The position numbers and the translations under genes are program-made. Under the pieces are notes generated by a model. It saw only the letters and a list, made by a program, of their open reading frames with translations. It ran no database searches and was not told the DNA's origin. A stretch of 64,000 nt of DNA. Origin: Lutibacter profundi. Lineage in GTDB: Bacteria > Bacteroidota > Bacteroidia > Flavobacteriales > Flavobacteriaceae. The stretch lies in assembly GCF_001543325.1 (NCBI RefSeq), contig NZ_CP013355.1, positions 1,766,001 through 1,830,000 on the forward strand, in the 5' to 3' direction. This document shows, piece after piece, positions 1-8,860 of the stretch (position 1 is the stretch's first letter; each line of letters opens with the position of its first letter).

Positions 1-1178
1 TCTGGGTTTGGAGCATTAAAATAGCCTAACCTACTATTTCCAATATGCCCAAATTGGTATGCCAATGTAGTTTTTAAAGAACTTTTTTTAGTTGTATAAT
101 AATAACTTAACATTAGAACTGGTTCAACAATTTCTTTAATACGTGAGTTCCTGCTATCACCTTGTTGATTACCCCAATATGAATTGTATCTATATCCTTT
201 TAAATCATAAACTTCTTGCGTATTTGGTGATGATTTTCCTCTTCTATTTGGCGCTACAAAAACCGTTAAATTTAAACTGTGTTTACTATTTAGTTTTTTC
301 TCTACCGCTAAAAAGGTTGCCCAAGCATTGTATGACGTTCCTTCAAAATACCCTTCATTAGCAATTCTACGAGAGGTTGAAACTACAAAAGCCCAATTAT
401 TTTTATTTAAACCTGTTGCATAAGTTGCCATTAATCTACCTGTATAACTTTTATTGGTTGAAGACAACGAAATTTTTGATACCTTTTGATAATCAGAAGC
501 CCTTGTACTAAAATTAGTAGTTCCTAATATTCCTCCAAAAGTAATTGACGAAGGTGCAATTCCGTTTGTAAACTCCTGATTTCTAAATGCATCATTTAAA
601 CCGCCCCAATTACTCCACTGAGGTCTGCCATCATATAATTTATTCATTTCAATACCATTAATCAAAATGGTTCCATAACTAGAATCGTAACCCCGAACTT
701 TAAACCATGCCTGACTAAAATTGTAGGCTGCTGCCTTTAAATAATTATCTTTAGAAGACTGAAATAAACCGGCTATATATTCTGAACTACGCTCTCCATC
801 ATCTAGCAAATCATCATCCGATAAAGAAATAGTAGCTGTTTCCTGAGGTTCAAAAATTTCTTTATACAAAAAAATAACACCTAGGTTATAAATTTCATCT
901 TCAAAAGCATTAACATTAATTGGTGTATTTTGTGTTTCAAAACCTTTAAAAATAAATTGTAAAACCATATTTCCTTTCGGAAGATTCTCAATACTAAATT
1001 CTCCTTCAGATTTAGTTTCTGTAAAAAATGGAGTACCTTTAATTTTAACCATTACCCCTTTTAAAGGTCTTTCTGAAGTGGCCTCAATAACCTTTCCTTT
1101 AAGTGTAATTACTGTTTGTGAAGTTACATTTATTGTACAGCACAGCCATACAATAGTAGTAATAACTATTATTTTCAT
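1..1178 (-). CDS. TonB-dependent receptor-like outer-membrane protein, 3' end cut by window edge
   Basis: Read on the minus strand from ATG at 1178, the frame stays open to the window edge (about 392 codons, no stop), so the C-terminal part is missing. It begins with a signal peptide (MKIIVITTIVWLCCTINVTS) and then a carboxypeptidase-like regulatory domain of about 80 residues (GKVIEATSERPLKGVMVKI...), the usual N-terminal extension of Bacteroidota TonB-dependent receptors. A plug-like segment follows (VRGYDSSYGTILINGIEMN reads here as FKVRGYDSSYGTILINGIEMN with KVRGYDSS typical of a plug), then the start of a barrel-like region rich in aromatic strands. This supports an outer-membrane receptor that takes up a ligand with TonB energy; the substrate cannot be inferred. 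It is divergent from the gene at 1309. A plug-containing outer-membrane protein other than a true receptor is possible because the barrel is not visible. Confidence 0.8.
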   Translation of the reverse strand, partial: MKIIVITTIVWLCCTINVTSQTVITLKGKVIEATSERPLKGVMVKIKGTPFFTETKSEGEFSIENLPKGNMVLQFIFKGFETQNTPINVNAFEDEIYNLGVIFLYKEIFEPQETATISLSDDDLLDDGERSSEYIAGLFQSSKDNYLKAAAYNFSQAWFKVRGYDSSYGTILINGIEMNKLYDGRPQWSNWGGLNDAFRNQEFTNGIAPSSITFGGILGTTNFSTRASDYQKVSKISLSSTNKSYTGRLMATYATGLNKNNWAFVVSTSRRIANEGYFEGTSYNAWATFLAVEKKLNSKHSLNLTVFVAPNRRGKSSPNTQEVYDLKGYRYNSYWGNQQGDSRNSRIKEIVEPVLMLSYYYTTKKSSLKTTLAYQFGHIGNSRLGYFNAPNP

Positions 1179-1256
1179 TAGCTTTTTTTTTAAAAGTAAT
1201 CATTTTTATCATACTACTAAAATTCTATAACCAAAAATATTATACCGGTGCTTTTA

Positions 1257-1285
1257 TTGAGACTCAAACTTTGTTAGTATCTTTG
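1257..1285 (+). promoter_or_regulatory. Bacteroidota-type promoter upstream of the secreted phosphatase/nuclease gene
   Basis: TTG at 1257-1259 is separated by 18 bases from TATCTTTG at 1278-1285, which matches the Bacteroidota sigma-ABfr pattern (-33 TTG, -7 TAnnTTTG). It lies 23 bases before the ATG at 1309. Seen directly; activity is inferred. Confidence 0.6.
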
Positions 1286-1308
1286 CCTCTTTATATATTC
1301 AAATACCT

Positions 1309-2352
1309 ATGAAACGTTTTTCTTTAATATTCGCTTTTTTTCTTATAACATCATCTGCTATTTTCAGTCAGGAAAACTACCAGATTAAAACCATTGCTTT
1401 TTATAATTTAGAAAATTTGTTTGACACTATTAATGACCCCACTAAAAATGATGAAGCAAGTCCTATTATGGAAATTAAAGGAAATAGGAGTAAAATTTAT
1501 GAGAAGAAACTAAATAATATGGCAAAAGTACTTTCTGAAATAGGGGTAAAAGAAGCTAAAAATAGCCCAGTTATTATTGGTGTTGCTGAAATTGAAAATC
1601 ATAAAGTATTAGAAGATTTAGTAAACACTAGTTATTTGAAAAATAAGAAATATAGTATTATTCAATATGATTCTCCAGATTTAAGAGGAATTGATGTTGC
1701 TTTACTATATCAAGAAAAGTATTTTAAACCAATTTCTCATGAAACTTTTGAATTAAAATTATGGGACGAGAATGGTATGCGAATTTACACCAGAGATCAA
1801 TTATTAGTGTCTGGTTATTTAGATAATGAGTTAATTTATATTATTGTAAATCACTGGCCTTCAAGAAGAGGTGGTGAGAAAAAAAGTAGATCTAAAAGAG
1901 AAAAAGCGGCCTATTTAAATACTCAAATAATTGAAAAAATTAAATTAAGCAACCCAAATCCTAAAATAATTATTATGGGCGATTTAAATGATGACCCCAC
2001 CAATGCTAGCTTAAAAAAAGTGCTAAAAACAAAAGCTGTAAAGGCAAATGTAAAAGAGGGAGATATTTACAACCCAATGGAAGATATGTTTAGGCGTGGA
2101 CAAAACACTTTGGTTTATAGAGATAACATCAATCTATTTGATCAAATAATGATTAGCTCAGCATTGTTAACTACAACAAAAGATTTTTCTTCTTATAAAT
2201 TTTACAAAGCCAAAATTTTTAAACCTCAATATTTAACTACTCAAACTGGAAAATACAAAGGATATCCTTATAGAAGTTTTGCGGGGAGTAACTTTATTGG
2301 AGGTTATAGTGACCATTACCCTGTTTACATATATTTGATAAAAGACAACTAA
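1309..2352 (+). CDS. Secreted endonuclease/exonuclease/phosphatase family protein
   Basis: The 347-residue product starts with a signal peptide (residues 1-21, ending ...SAIFSQ) and so is exported. The rest is an endonuclease/exonuclease/phosphatase (EEP) fold: the metal-binding Asn in FYNLENLFD (31-39), the acidic site in VAEIEN (92-97), NHWPSRRGG (181-189), GDLNDDP (224-230) and the closing SDHYP (334-338) that carries the catalytic Asp-His pair. Together these are the complete DNase I-like catalytic set, so the enzyme is probably active on nucleic acid or a phosphodiester outside the cytoplasm, perhaps for phosphate or nucleotide scavenging. The substrate is not known. It converges with recJ, the two stop codons being only 4 bases apart, and has its own promoter. 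Confidence 0.85.
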   Translation: MKRFSLIFAFFLITSSAIFSQENYQIKTIAFYNLENLFDTINDPTKNDEASPIMEIKGNRSKIYEKKLNNMAKVLSEIGVKEAKNSPVIIGVAEIENHKVLEDLVNTSYLKNKKYSIIQYDSPDLRGIDVALLYQEKYFKPISHETFELKLWDENGMRIYTRDQLLVSGYLDNELIYIIVNHWPSRRGGEKKSRSKREKAAYLNTQIIEKIKLSNPNPKIIIMGDLNDDPTNASLKKVLKTKAVKANVKEGDIYNPMEDMFRRGQNTLVYRDNINLFDQIMISSALLTTTKDFSSYKFYKAKIFKPQYLTTQTGKYKGYPYRSFAGSNFIGGYSDHYPVYIYLIKDN

Positions 2353-2356
2353 ATTG

Positions 2357-4054
2357 TTATTCCTCTTTTAAATCTTTTAGCAGTAATTGTAATGACGTAT
2401 TTCCATTCCAATGGTTTTCATCAATATTAAAAACAGCTTTAAAAGGCTTTCCGTTTTTTATCAACGAATGTTTATTTCCCATATTAAAACCTATAGCATT
2501 AAATGTTTTTTGGTTTGAACCTTCAAAAATATTTAATTTTAAATGAGTTTCATCAACACCTACTTTTTTACCGTAGCCATTATCACGCAACCCATTTGCT
2601 AAAAAAACAGGTTTCATATTTTGAGGCCCAAAAGGTTCAAGTTGTTTTAAAATACGATAAAATTTTGGTGTTACTTCTAATAAACTTATTTCAGCATCAA
2701 TTGAAATTTCTGGTTCTCTTAATTCATCAGGTAGTGTATTTTTTACAACTTCTTCAAATTTTGCTTTAAAATTTTGATAGTTTTTTTCTTCCAATGTTAA
2801 TCCTGCTGCATATTTATGTCCGCCAAATTGCTCAATAAATTCAGCACATTGCTCTAACGCATCATAAACATCAAAACCTTTAACTGAGCGTGCAGAAGCC
2901 GCTAATTTATTGCCGCTTTTTGTAAAAACTAATGTTGGTCGGTAGTATGTTTCAATTAACCTAGAAGCCACAATACCTATTACACCTTTATGCCAATTTT
3001 TTGCATATACAACTGTTGAGTAATTCTGTTGCTCATTAGTATCTTCTATTTGTTGTAAAGCTTCTTTGGTTATTTTTTTATCCAGTTCTTTTCTGTCATT
3101 ATTATTCTTTTCAATTTCAGCAGCAAATTTTATTGCCGTATCTAAATCCATTTCCGTTAATAATTCCACCGCATAATTTCCATGTTTAATTCTTCCAGCA
3201 GCATTAATTCGTGGAGCAATAATAAAAACAACATCTGTAATTGTAAATTGTTTCTTTTTTACTTGTTGAAGCAATGCCTTTATTCCATTTCTTGGATTGG
3301 TATTTATAACTTGTAACCCAAAATATGCCAAAATTCTATTTTCTCCTATTATTGGAACAATATCTGCTGCAATGGCGGTAGCTACCAAATCTAAATATTC
3401 AACCAAATCTCCTATTGTTTGATTTCTTTCTGTTGCCAACGCTTGAATTAATTTAAATCCAACGCCACAACCACATAATTCCTTAAATGGGTATCCACAG
3501 TCTGAACGTTTTGGGTCTAAAACTGCAACAGCTTCAGGAATTTTATTTCCAGGTCTATGATGGTCACAAATAATAAAATCTATTCCTTTTTCTTTAGCGT
3601 AAGTAACTTTATCTATTGCTTTTATTCCACAGTCTAACGCAATAATTAATGAAACTGCATTGTCTTCAGCAAAATCAATTCCTTGAAATGAAATACCGTA
3701 GCCTTCATTATATCTGTCAGGAATATAGGTGGCAATGTTGGGGTAAATTTTTCTTAAATAAGAAGACAATAATGAAACGGCTGTTGTACCATCAACATCG
3801 TAATCACCGTAAACTAAAATGTTTTCACCTTTTAGTATTGCTTTTTCAATACGATCCACAGCCAAATCCATATCTTTCATTAAAAATGGATTGTGTAAAT
3901 CATTTAAATTAGGGCGAAAAAAGGCTTTGGCTTGATTGTAGTTTTCCAAGCCGCGTTGCACAAGTAATTTAGCCAATGTATTATCTATTGATAATTCTTG
4001 TGCAAGTTTTGATATGATTTGAGGGTTTGGGTTTGGTTTTAATTTCCAACGCAT
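2357..4054 (-). CDS. recJ: Single-stranded-DNA-specific exonuclease RecJ
   Basis: The 565-residue protein is a DHH-family exonuclease that degrades single-stranded DNA 5' to 3' in recombination and mismatch repair. The conserved motifs are in order: YGDYDVDG (82-89), ALDCG (139-143), CDHHRPG (163-169) with the DHH triad, then the DHHA1 part with IAPRINAAGR and the GGHKYAAGL glycine-rich motif, followed by the C-terminal OB-like region. Length matches bacterial RecJ (about 560-580). The start MRWKLKPNP is typical of Bacteroidota RecJ. The gene ends 4 bases from the convergent EEP gene, and the OsmC gene (stop at 4090) lies 35 bases upstream on the same strand. Confidence 0.96.
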   Translation of the reverse strand: MRWKLKPNPNPQIISKLAQELSIDNTLAKLLVQRGLENYNQAKAFFRPNLNDLHNPFLMKDMDLAVDRIEKAILKGENILVYGDYDVDGTTAVSLLSSYLRKIYPNIATYIPDRYNEGYGISFQGIDFAEDNAVSLIIALDCGIKAIDKVTYAKEKGIDFIICDHHRPGNKIPEAVAVLDPKRSDCGYPFKELCGCGVGFKLIQALATERNQTIGDLVEYLDLVATAIAADIVPIIGENRILAYFGLQVINTNPRNGIKALLQQVKKKQFTITDVVFIIAPRINAAGRIKHGNYAVELLTEMDLDTAIKFAAEIEKNNNDRKELDKKITKEALQQIEDTNEQQNYSTVVYAKNWHKGVIGIVASRLIETYYRPTLVFTKSGNKLAASARSVKGFDVYDALEQCAEFIEQFGGHKYAAGLTLEEKNYQNFKAKFEEVVKNTLPDELREPEISIDAEISLLEVTPKFYRILKQLEPFGPQNMKPVFLANGLRDNGYGKKVGVDETHLKLNIFEGSNQKTFNAIGFNMGNKHSLIKNGKPFKAVFNIDENHWNGNTSLQLLLKDLKEE

Positions 4055-4089
4055 AGCAGTGCTTTTCCCTCAAAAGTAATCAAATTATT

Positions 4090-4509
4090 TTATTGTTCAA
4101 TATATTTAATTTCTGTTGTTATTTCTGAAAATTTACGAAACATTTCCATAACTCCACAATAACGTTCAACAGAAAGTTTTACAGATTTTTCTATTTTATC
4201 TTTTTTGAAATCACTTCCGTAAAAATAATAAACTACATGAACTTTATCGTAAAATTTAGGGTGTTCATCTGTTAAATTAGCAATTACTTCAACTTTAAAG
4301 TCGGCCACTTCAGCACGCATTTTTTTAAGCAAAGAAATTACATCCATAGATGTACAACCAGCCAATGATGTTAACATTAAAGCTTTTGGGCGCAACCCTT
4401 TTCCTTGTCCGCCAACTGCTTCATCAGCATCAATTAATACACTTCCTTCAGGAGCAACAGATTCAAAAAGCATATTGCCTTTCCAACTAACTTCTATTTT
4501 ATTTGTCAT
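4090..4509 (-). CDS. OsmC/Ohr family peroxiredoxin-like protein
   Basis: I place the start at 4509 (MTNKIEVSWKG, 139 residues). A longer reading frame runs to 4710, but its first 67 residues are low-complexity and the likely -7 box lies inside it. The product has the OsmC fold signature: GGQGKGLRPKALMLTSLAGCTSMDV with Cys52, and RYCGVMEMF with Cys118, the two redox cysteines that reduce organic hydroperoxides in OsmC/Ohr proteins. Length is normal for the family (about 140). It is a cytoplasmic stress enzyme; the substrate within OsmC-like subfamilies cannot be told. It is transcribed toward recJ and is divergent from the methyltransferase at 4722. Confidence 0.88.
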   Translation of the reverse strand: MTNKIEVSWKGNMLFESVAPEGSVLIDADEAVGGQGKGLRPKALMLTSLAGCTSMDVISLLKKMRAEVADFKVEVIANLTDEHPKFYDKVHVVYYFYGSDFKKDKIEKSVKLSVERYCGVMEMFRKFSEITTEIKYIEQ

Positions 4510-4532
4510 AATTATTTCAGTATTAAAAAATG

Positions 4533-4540
4533 CAAATTTA
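4533..4540 (-). promoter_or_regulatory. -7 box (TAAATTTG on minus strand) for the OsmC gene
   Basis: The minus strand reads TAAATTTG at 4540-4533, an exact TAnnTTTG match 23 bases upstream of the ATG at 4509. No convincing TTG was seen at -33. It supports the shorter OsmC start. Confidence 0.4.
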
Positions 4541-4721
4541 AATGATTTTTTATCCTTTTGCCGTAATATTTTACACAAATTAGTTATTACCCCATTCGCA
4601 TCTATAAATATGACGTAAATAAACCTTATAATTTGATTAAAATTTAATAAATTAGATAGCTTATATAAATTATAATTGAAGCCAAAATTGTAAATACAAA
4701 ACAAGTACAACTATTAAAAAA

Positions 4722-5345
4722 ATGAGTATAGAAAAAGCATACAATTCCTGGGCTGCACAATATGATAGTAACGAAAATAAAACGAGAGAGTTAGATAAAA
4801 TAGTTACTATTTCTACACTGTCAAACTATAAATTTAGTACTGTTATAGAATTAGGTTGCGGAACAGGGAAAAACACTTTGTGGTTACTAAAAAAAGCTCA
4901 AAAAATTATTGGGTTAGATTTTTCTCAAGAAATGTTGAAAAAAGCCAAAGAAAAAATTAAAAATTCGAATGTAGTTTTTAAAAATGCTGACATCACAAAA
5001 CCTTGGGATATAGAAAATGAATTTGCCAATTTGATAACCTCTAATTTAACGTTGGAACATATTAAAAATTTAGATTTTATTTTCAATCAAGCTTTTAAAA
5101 AATTAAAGCCCAATGGTGTGTTTTTCATCAGTGAACTACACCCTTTTAAACAATATAGTGGAAGCAAAGCAAGATTTGAATCTGAAAACGGAACTGTAGC
5201 ATTAGAAGTTTACACACATCATATTTCTGAATATTTAAATAGTGCTAAAAAATATAATTTTAAACTCATTGAAATAAATGAGTGGTTTGACCAATCTAGC
5301 AAAAATGAAATACCAAGACTTATCTCATTTATTTTTAAGAAATAA
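4722..5345 (+). CDS. Class I SAM-dependent methyltransferase
   Basis: The 207-residue protein has the Rossmann methyltransferase motif I (VIELGCGTGKNT, 41-52), an acidic motif II end (IIGLDFSQEM, 62-71), motif III (NADITKPWD) and the post-III stretch LITSNLTLEHIKNLD. This is the Methyltransf_11/25 type acting on a small molecule or cofactor. No substrate domain is present, so the target is unknown. It stands alone between the divergent OsmC gene and a lipoprotein. Length is typical for small methyltransferases of this type. Confidence 0.85.
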   Translation: MSIEKAYNSWAAQYDSNENKTRELDKIVTISTLSNYKFSTVIELGCGTGKNTLWLLKKAQKIIGLDFSQEMLKKAKEKIKNSNVVFKNADITKPWDIENEFANLITSNLTLEHIKNLDFIFNQAFKKLKPNGVFFISELHPFKQYSGSKARFESENGTVALEVYTHHISEYLNSAKKYNFKLIEINEWFDQSSKNEIPRLISFIFKK

Positions 5346-5458
5346 TTACTCCTAAAATAATATTTTATTTACCTTTAATGTGTTAAAAAAGATTTGTGAA
5401 AATTTTGGTTTTACTGCTTAAATTTTTATAGTTGTAAATGCTAAATACTTCAATTGAT

Positions 5459-5902
5459 ATGAAAAAAAATGCTTTATTTGTTTTAATACTAATTACTTTA
5501 TTTGGTTGTAAAAATGACTGTAGTGATTATGCTTGTTTTACACCTCCACCTGTATTTAATTTTGAACTTCTTGATAAATCCACAGGAGAAAATCTTTTTT
5601 CTAATGGCACTTTAAACCCTGATGAAATTCTTGCTTTTGATGAAGAAAACAAACGTGTTAATGTTCGTTTTATTTCCGAAAACAACATCAATCTTATTAA
5701 TCTTTCTGAAATTGGTTGGTATCTTGGGGCGCATACCTACAAATTAATTGTTGCACCTGACTTAGAAATTAATATTGAACTTGACATGGAAAAAAAGAAC
5801 GAAAATTGTTGTACTTACTTTGATGTACTCAATTTTCAAGTTTTAAATTATGAATTTTCAACATCTAATACAACTGAAATAATAACAGTTTTAATACCTT
5901 AA
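5459..5902 (+). CDS. Uncharacterised lipoprotein
   Basis: I prefer the ATG at 5459 (MKKNALFVLILITLFGCKND, 147 residues) over the one at 5438, because it gives a compact SPII signal with the lipid-modified Cys at 17. The mature part is Cys-rich near its start (CKNDCSDYAC), then has FELLDKSTGENLFSNGTL, a phrase I associate with hypothetical Flavobacteriaceae lipoproteins of unknown role, and a second Cys pair (NENCCTYFD). It is predicted to be anchored in the periplasm or outer membrane. No catalytic motif was seen and no function can be given. Confidence 0.75.
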   Translation: MKKNALFVLILITLFGCKNDCSDYACFTPPPVFNFELLDKSTGENLFSNGTLNPDEILAFDEENKRVNVRFISENNINLINLSEIGWYLGAHTYKLIVAPDLEINIELDMEKKNENCCTYFDVLNFQVLNYEFSTSNTTEIITVLIP

Positions 5903-5947
5903 AAAAATCTCTTTTTATAGTAAAACTATATATTCAATCAAATCCAC

Positions 5948-5955
5948 TACCTTTG
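5948..5955 (+). promoter_or_regulatory. -7 box (TACCTTTG) for DEAD-box helicase
   Basis: TACCTTTG is an exact TAnnTTTG match 19 bases before the ATG at 5975. The same octamer followed by C precedes the second DEAD-box gene at 13949-13956. No clear -33 TTG was seen. Confidence 0.5.
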
Positions 5956-5974
5956 CCGCTTTTATATAAACTCT

Positions 5975-7258
5975 ATGAAATTTACAGACTTAGGAATTAT
6001 AGCACCTATTTTAAAAGCATTAACTGCTGAAGGTTATACACACCCAACACCAATTCAGGAACAATCTATCCCTATTTTATTAAATAGAAATGATTTATTA
6101 GGTTGTGCACAAACAGGAACAGGTAAAACTGCAGCTTTTACAATTCCTATTTTACAACATCTTTTCAACAGTAGAGATGATTATAAAGGGAGACGAAGAA
6201 TAAGATCGCTAATTATGACTCCAACAAGAGAATTAGCCATCCAAATTTCTGAAAATATTACAGCTTATGGTAAATACACAGGAATTAAAAATGTGGTGGT
6301 TTTTGGTGGAGTAAAACAGTTATCCCAAACAAAAGCGTTACAACAAGGTACTGATATATTAGTAGCAACACCCGGCAGGTTACTTGATTTAATTTCACAA
6401 GGTTTTATTAGTTTAAAAGATGTCAAATATTTTGTATTGGATGAAGCTGATCAAATGTTAGATATGGGGTTTATTCATGACATTAAAAAAATAATAGTCA
6501 AATTACCTACCAAAAGACAATCTCTTTTCTTCTCGGCCACCATGCCGTCTGCAATTATAGATTTATCAAGTAATATTCTTGGAAACCCTCAAAAAATAAC
6601 TATTAAACCTAAGCAAGCAACTGCTGAAAAAATTGAACAAGCTATTTATTTTGTTAGTAAACCAAACAAGAATAAGTTATTAGTTCATTTATTAGGAGAG
6701 CGCCCCAATTCATCTGTGTTAGTCTTCTCGAGAACAAAACATGGAGCCGATAAAATTGTACGAATTTTAGCCAAAGCACAAATTAAAGCTGCTGCTATAC
6801 ACGGTAATAAATCACAAGGTGCAAGGCAGCGAGCTTTAGGAAATTTTAAAAAGGGAGAACTAAATGTGCTAATAGCAACTGATATTGCTGCAAGAGGAAT
6901 TGATGTTGAAGAACTATCGTTGGTAATTAATTTTGATTTACCCAATATTCCTGAGACTTATGTGCACAGAATTGGAAGAACTGGCCGTGCAAAATCAAAC
7001 GGCTTAGCACTGTCTTTTTGCAATGTTGAAGAAAAGGCATATTTAAAAGATATTCAGAAATTAATCAAGCAAGAGATTCCGGTAATACGAGAACACTCTT
7101 TTGTTGATGATGAAATTGAAGAAACTCCAGTTCCAAAAACACCTTCAAAAAATAAACAAAAAAAGTCACAACATCGCTCAAAATCTCCAAGAAGAGAAGG
7201 TGAAAATACTCCTAAGAAAAAAAAATGGAGACCTTATTCTAAAAAGCGTAGTTCTTAA
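5975..7258 (+). CDS. DEAD-box ATP-dependent RNA helicase, RhlE-like
   Basis: The 427-residue helicase unwinds structured RNA using ATP, typically in ribosome assembly or cold adaptation. All family motifs are present: Q motif (PTPIQEQ, 25-31), Walker A (AQTGTGKT, 45-52), PTRELA (83-88), GG, TPGR, the DEAD box (VLDEADQML, 154-162), SAT (187-189), then in the second RecA lobe VFSRTK, ATDIAARGIDV and HRIGRTGR. A Lys/Arg/Ser-rich tail of about 50 residues (KNKQKKSQHRSKSPRRE...) is a likely RNA-binding extension. RhlE-type enzymes are often present in several copies in Bacteroidota and a second copy is at 13981. It converges with the antiporter gene, 6 bases apart. Confidence 0.95.
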   Translation: MKFTDLGIIAPILKALTAEGYTHPTPIQEQSIPILLNRNDLLGCAQTGTGKTAAFTIPILQHLFNSRDDYKGRRRIRSLIMTPTRELAIQISENITAYGKYTGIKNVVVFGGVKQLSQTKALQQGTDILVATPGRLLDLISQGFISLKDVKYFVLDEADQMLDMGFIHDIKKIIVKLPTKRQSLFFSATMPSAIIDLSSNILGNPQKITIKPKQATAEKIEQAIYFVSKPNKNKLLVHLLGERPNSSVLVFSRTKHGADKIVRILAKAQIKAAAIHGNKSQGARQRALGNFKKGELNVLIATDIAARGIDVEELSLVINFDLPNIPETYVHRIGRTGRAKSNGLALSFCNVEEKAYLKDIQKLIKQEIPVIREHSFVDDEIEETPVPKTPSKNKQKKSQHRSKSPRREGENTPKKKKWRPYSKKRSS

Positions 7259-7264
7259 ATATTT

Positions 7265-8743
7265 TTAAACAATATAACCCATAATAACATACAAAATAGT
7301 ACTTATAGCACCTCCAATTAACGCATAAGGCAATTGCGTTTTTACGTGATCTATATGGTCACTTGCCGATGACATAGACGAAATTATTGATGTATCTGAA
7401 ATAGGAGAACAATGGTCTCCAAATACACCTCCACCAAGTGTTGCTGCAATTACTAAATTTGTTTCGGAACCGTGTATGGTTGCCATTGGTAAGGAAATTG
7501 CCAGCATAATAGCAAATGTACCCCAGGAAGTTCCTGTAGAAAAAGCTATAAAAGAACTAATCACAAAAACAATAGCAGGCAATAATTCGGGTGATAACCA
7601 ATCTTTAGAAACATTCGCAATATAAAGGCCTGTTCCTAATTGATTACAAGCTTCTCCAATCGCAAAAGCAAGCATCATTAATAAGGCTAAAGGCATTAGT
7701 TCACTAATTCCTTTTAACACTAAATCTACCATCTCTTTCATTTTCATTATTCCTTGAGCTCTATATAAAACCATGGCAACAAAAATTGCTGCAATTACTG
7801 CATACAACACAGAAGAAGACCCAGATCCCTTCCCAATAGCTTGAGAAATATGATTTGCAAAAGAACTAGCGTTTTCTACACTACTCCATCCCGTATAGAC
7901 TAAATTAATTGGCATCATAAAAACCATTGTTGCTAAAGGAATAACCATATTGTAAGCTTTGGCTTTAACTCCTTCTTTTGGCGGGAACGATGTTACCGTA
8001 TCTGATAGCATTGGTTTAGCGCCTTCATTCATTAATTTCCCCGTTTCTTTGGTTCTTTTTTCAGCCTTTTTCATAGGCCCAATATCTTTTTTAGAAACTA
8101 TTACAAAAGCTAAAATTAATAAGGCTATTATAGGGTAGAAATTATATTTAATAGTTGCTATTAATGTAGCAAAAGGATGTTCAATTCCTTGGGTTATTAA
8201 TAATCCCATAATAAAAGCTCCCCAAGCATTAAATGGAATAAGAATAGATGTTGGAGCAGAACTAGAGTCTGCAATATAGGCTAGTTTTTCTCTAGGTATT
8301 TTTAACTTATCAAAAACAGGTCTGTATAGTGTACCTACTGTAAGTGAACTAATACTGGTTTCAACAAATAAAATTATTCCCGTAAACATGGCCAACAATT
8401 GCACTATAACCCTACTATAACCAGCTTTTTTATTTTCAAAATATACTATTAAAACATGTAATTTATTTACAAATCCTTCAACTCCTCTAGAGTATTGAAT
8501 AAACAGAAGCAAAGCTCCAACCAAAGCACTAAACATAATGGTTCTTGTATTTCCTGCTGATTTAAAAACATTAACTAACCCTTCAATTGTAGCTAAAGTA
8601 CCTGTTAAAATATTCCAATCACTCATTATAATCCATGAGAACCAAATTCCAAAAAACAAAGCTATGTAAACTTGTTTGGTTCTTAGTGCAAAAATAATAG
8701 CTATAACAGGTGGAAGAATTGACAAAAACCCATAATCAGTCAT
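7265..8743 (-). CDS. Na+/H+ antiporter, NhaC family
   Basis: The 492-residue protein is an integral membrane protein with about 11-12 hydrophobic helices. It has the NhaC-family features: an N-terminal LPPVIAIIFALRTKQVYIALFFGIW, the internal SSSAPTSILIPFNAWGAFIMGL, the FIAFSTGTSWGTFAIMLAISLPMA segment and the C-terminal GGGVFGDHCSPISDTSIISSM, the last being highly conserved in NhaC antiporters. It would exchange Na+ for H+ across the inner membrane, as expected for a marine bacterium. NhaC-type proteins also include malate-lactate and amino-acid antiporters, so the ion is inferred. It is a single gene with a 118-base gap to the NYN gene downstream of its start. Confidence 0.88.
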   Translation of the reverse strand: MTDYGFLSILPPVIAIIFALRTKQVYIALFFGIWFSWIIMSDWNILTGTLATIEGLVNVFKSAGNTRTIMFSALVGALLLFIQYSRGVEGFVNKLHVLIVYFENKKAGYSRVIVQLLAMFTGIILFVETSISSLTVGTLYRPVFDKLKIPREKLAYIADSSSAPTSILIPFNAWGAFIMGLLITQGIEHPFATLIATIKYNFYPIIALLILAFVIVSKKDIGPMKKAEKRTKETGKLMNEGAKPMLSDTVTSFPPKEGVKAKAYNMVIPLATMVFMMPINLVYTGWSSVENASSFANHISQAIGKGSGSSSVLYAVIAAIFVAMVLYRAQGIMKMKEMVDLVLKGISELMPLALLMMLAFAIGEACNQLGTGLYIANVSKDWLSPELLPAIVFVISSFIAFSTGTSWGTFAIMLAISLPMATIHGSETNLVIAATLGGGVFGDHCSPISDTSIISSMSSASDHIDHVKTQLPYALIGGAISTILYVIMGYIV

Positions 8744-8860
8744 AAGAAATAATCTAATTTAGATGGAAAGATAAAGAAAGTAGGCTAATAAAAAAATAAT
8801 GTAAAGTACGGCACTCTTTTTATTTCTTATAAATTACTTGCAATCAACAAACTACAACGT

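Noticed and set aside
143-361. A 72-codon plus-strand frame at the left edge
   Set aside because: Opposite the open TonB-receptor-like frame, which has a signal peptide and known domains.
4510-4710. N-terminal extension of the OsmC gene
   Set aside because: Low-complexity sequence upstream of the OsmC start, containing the likely -7 box.
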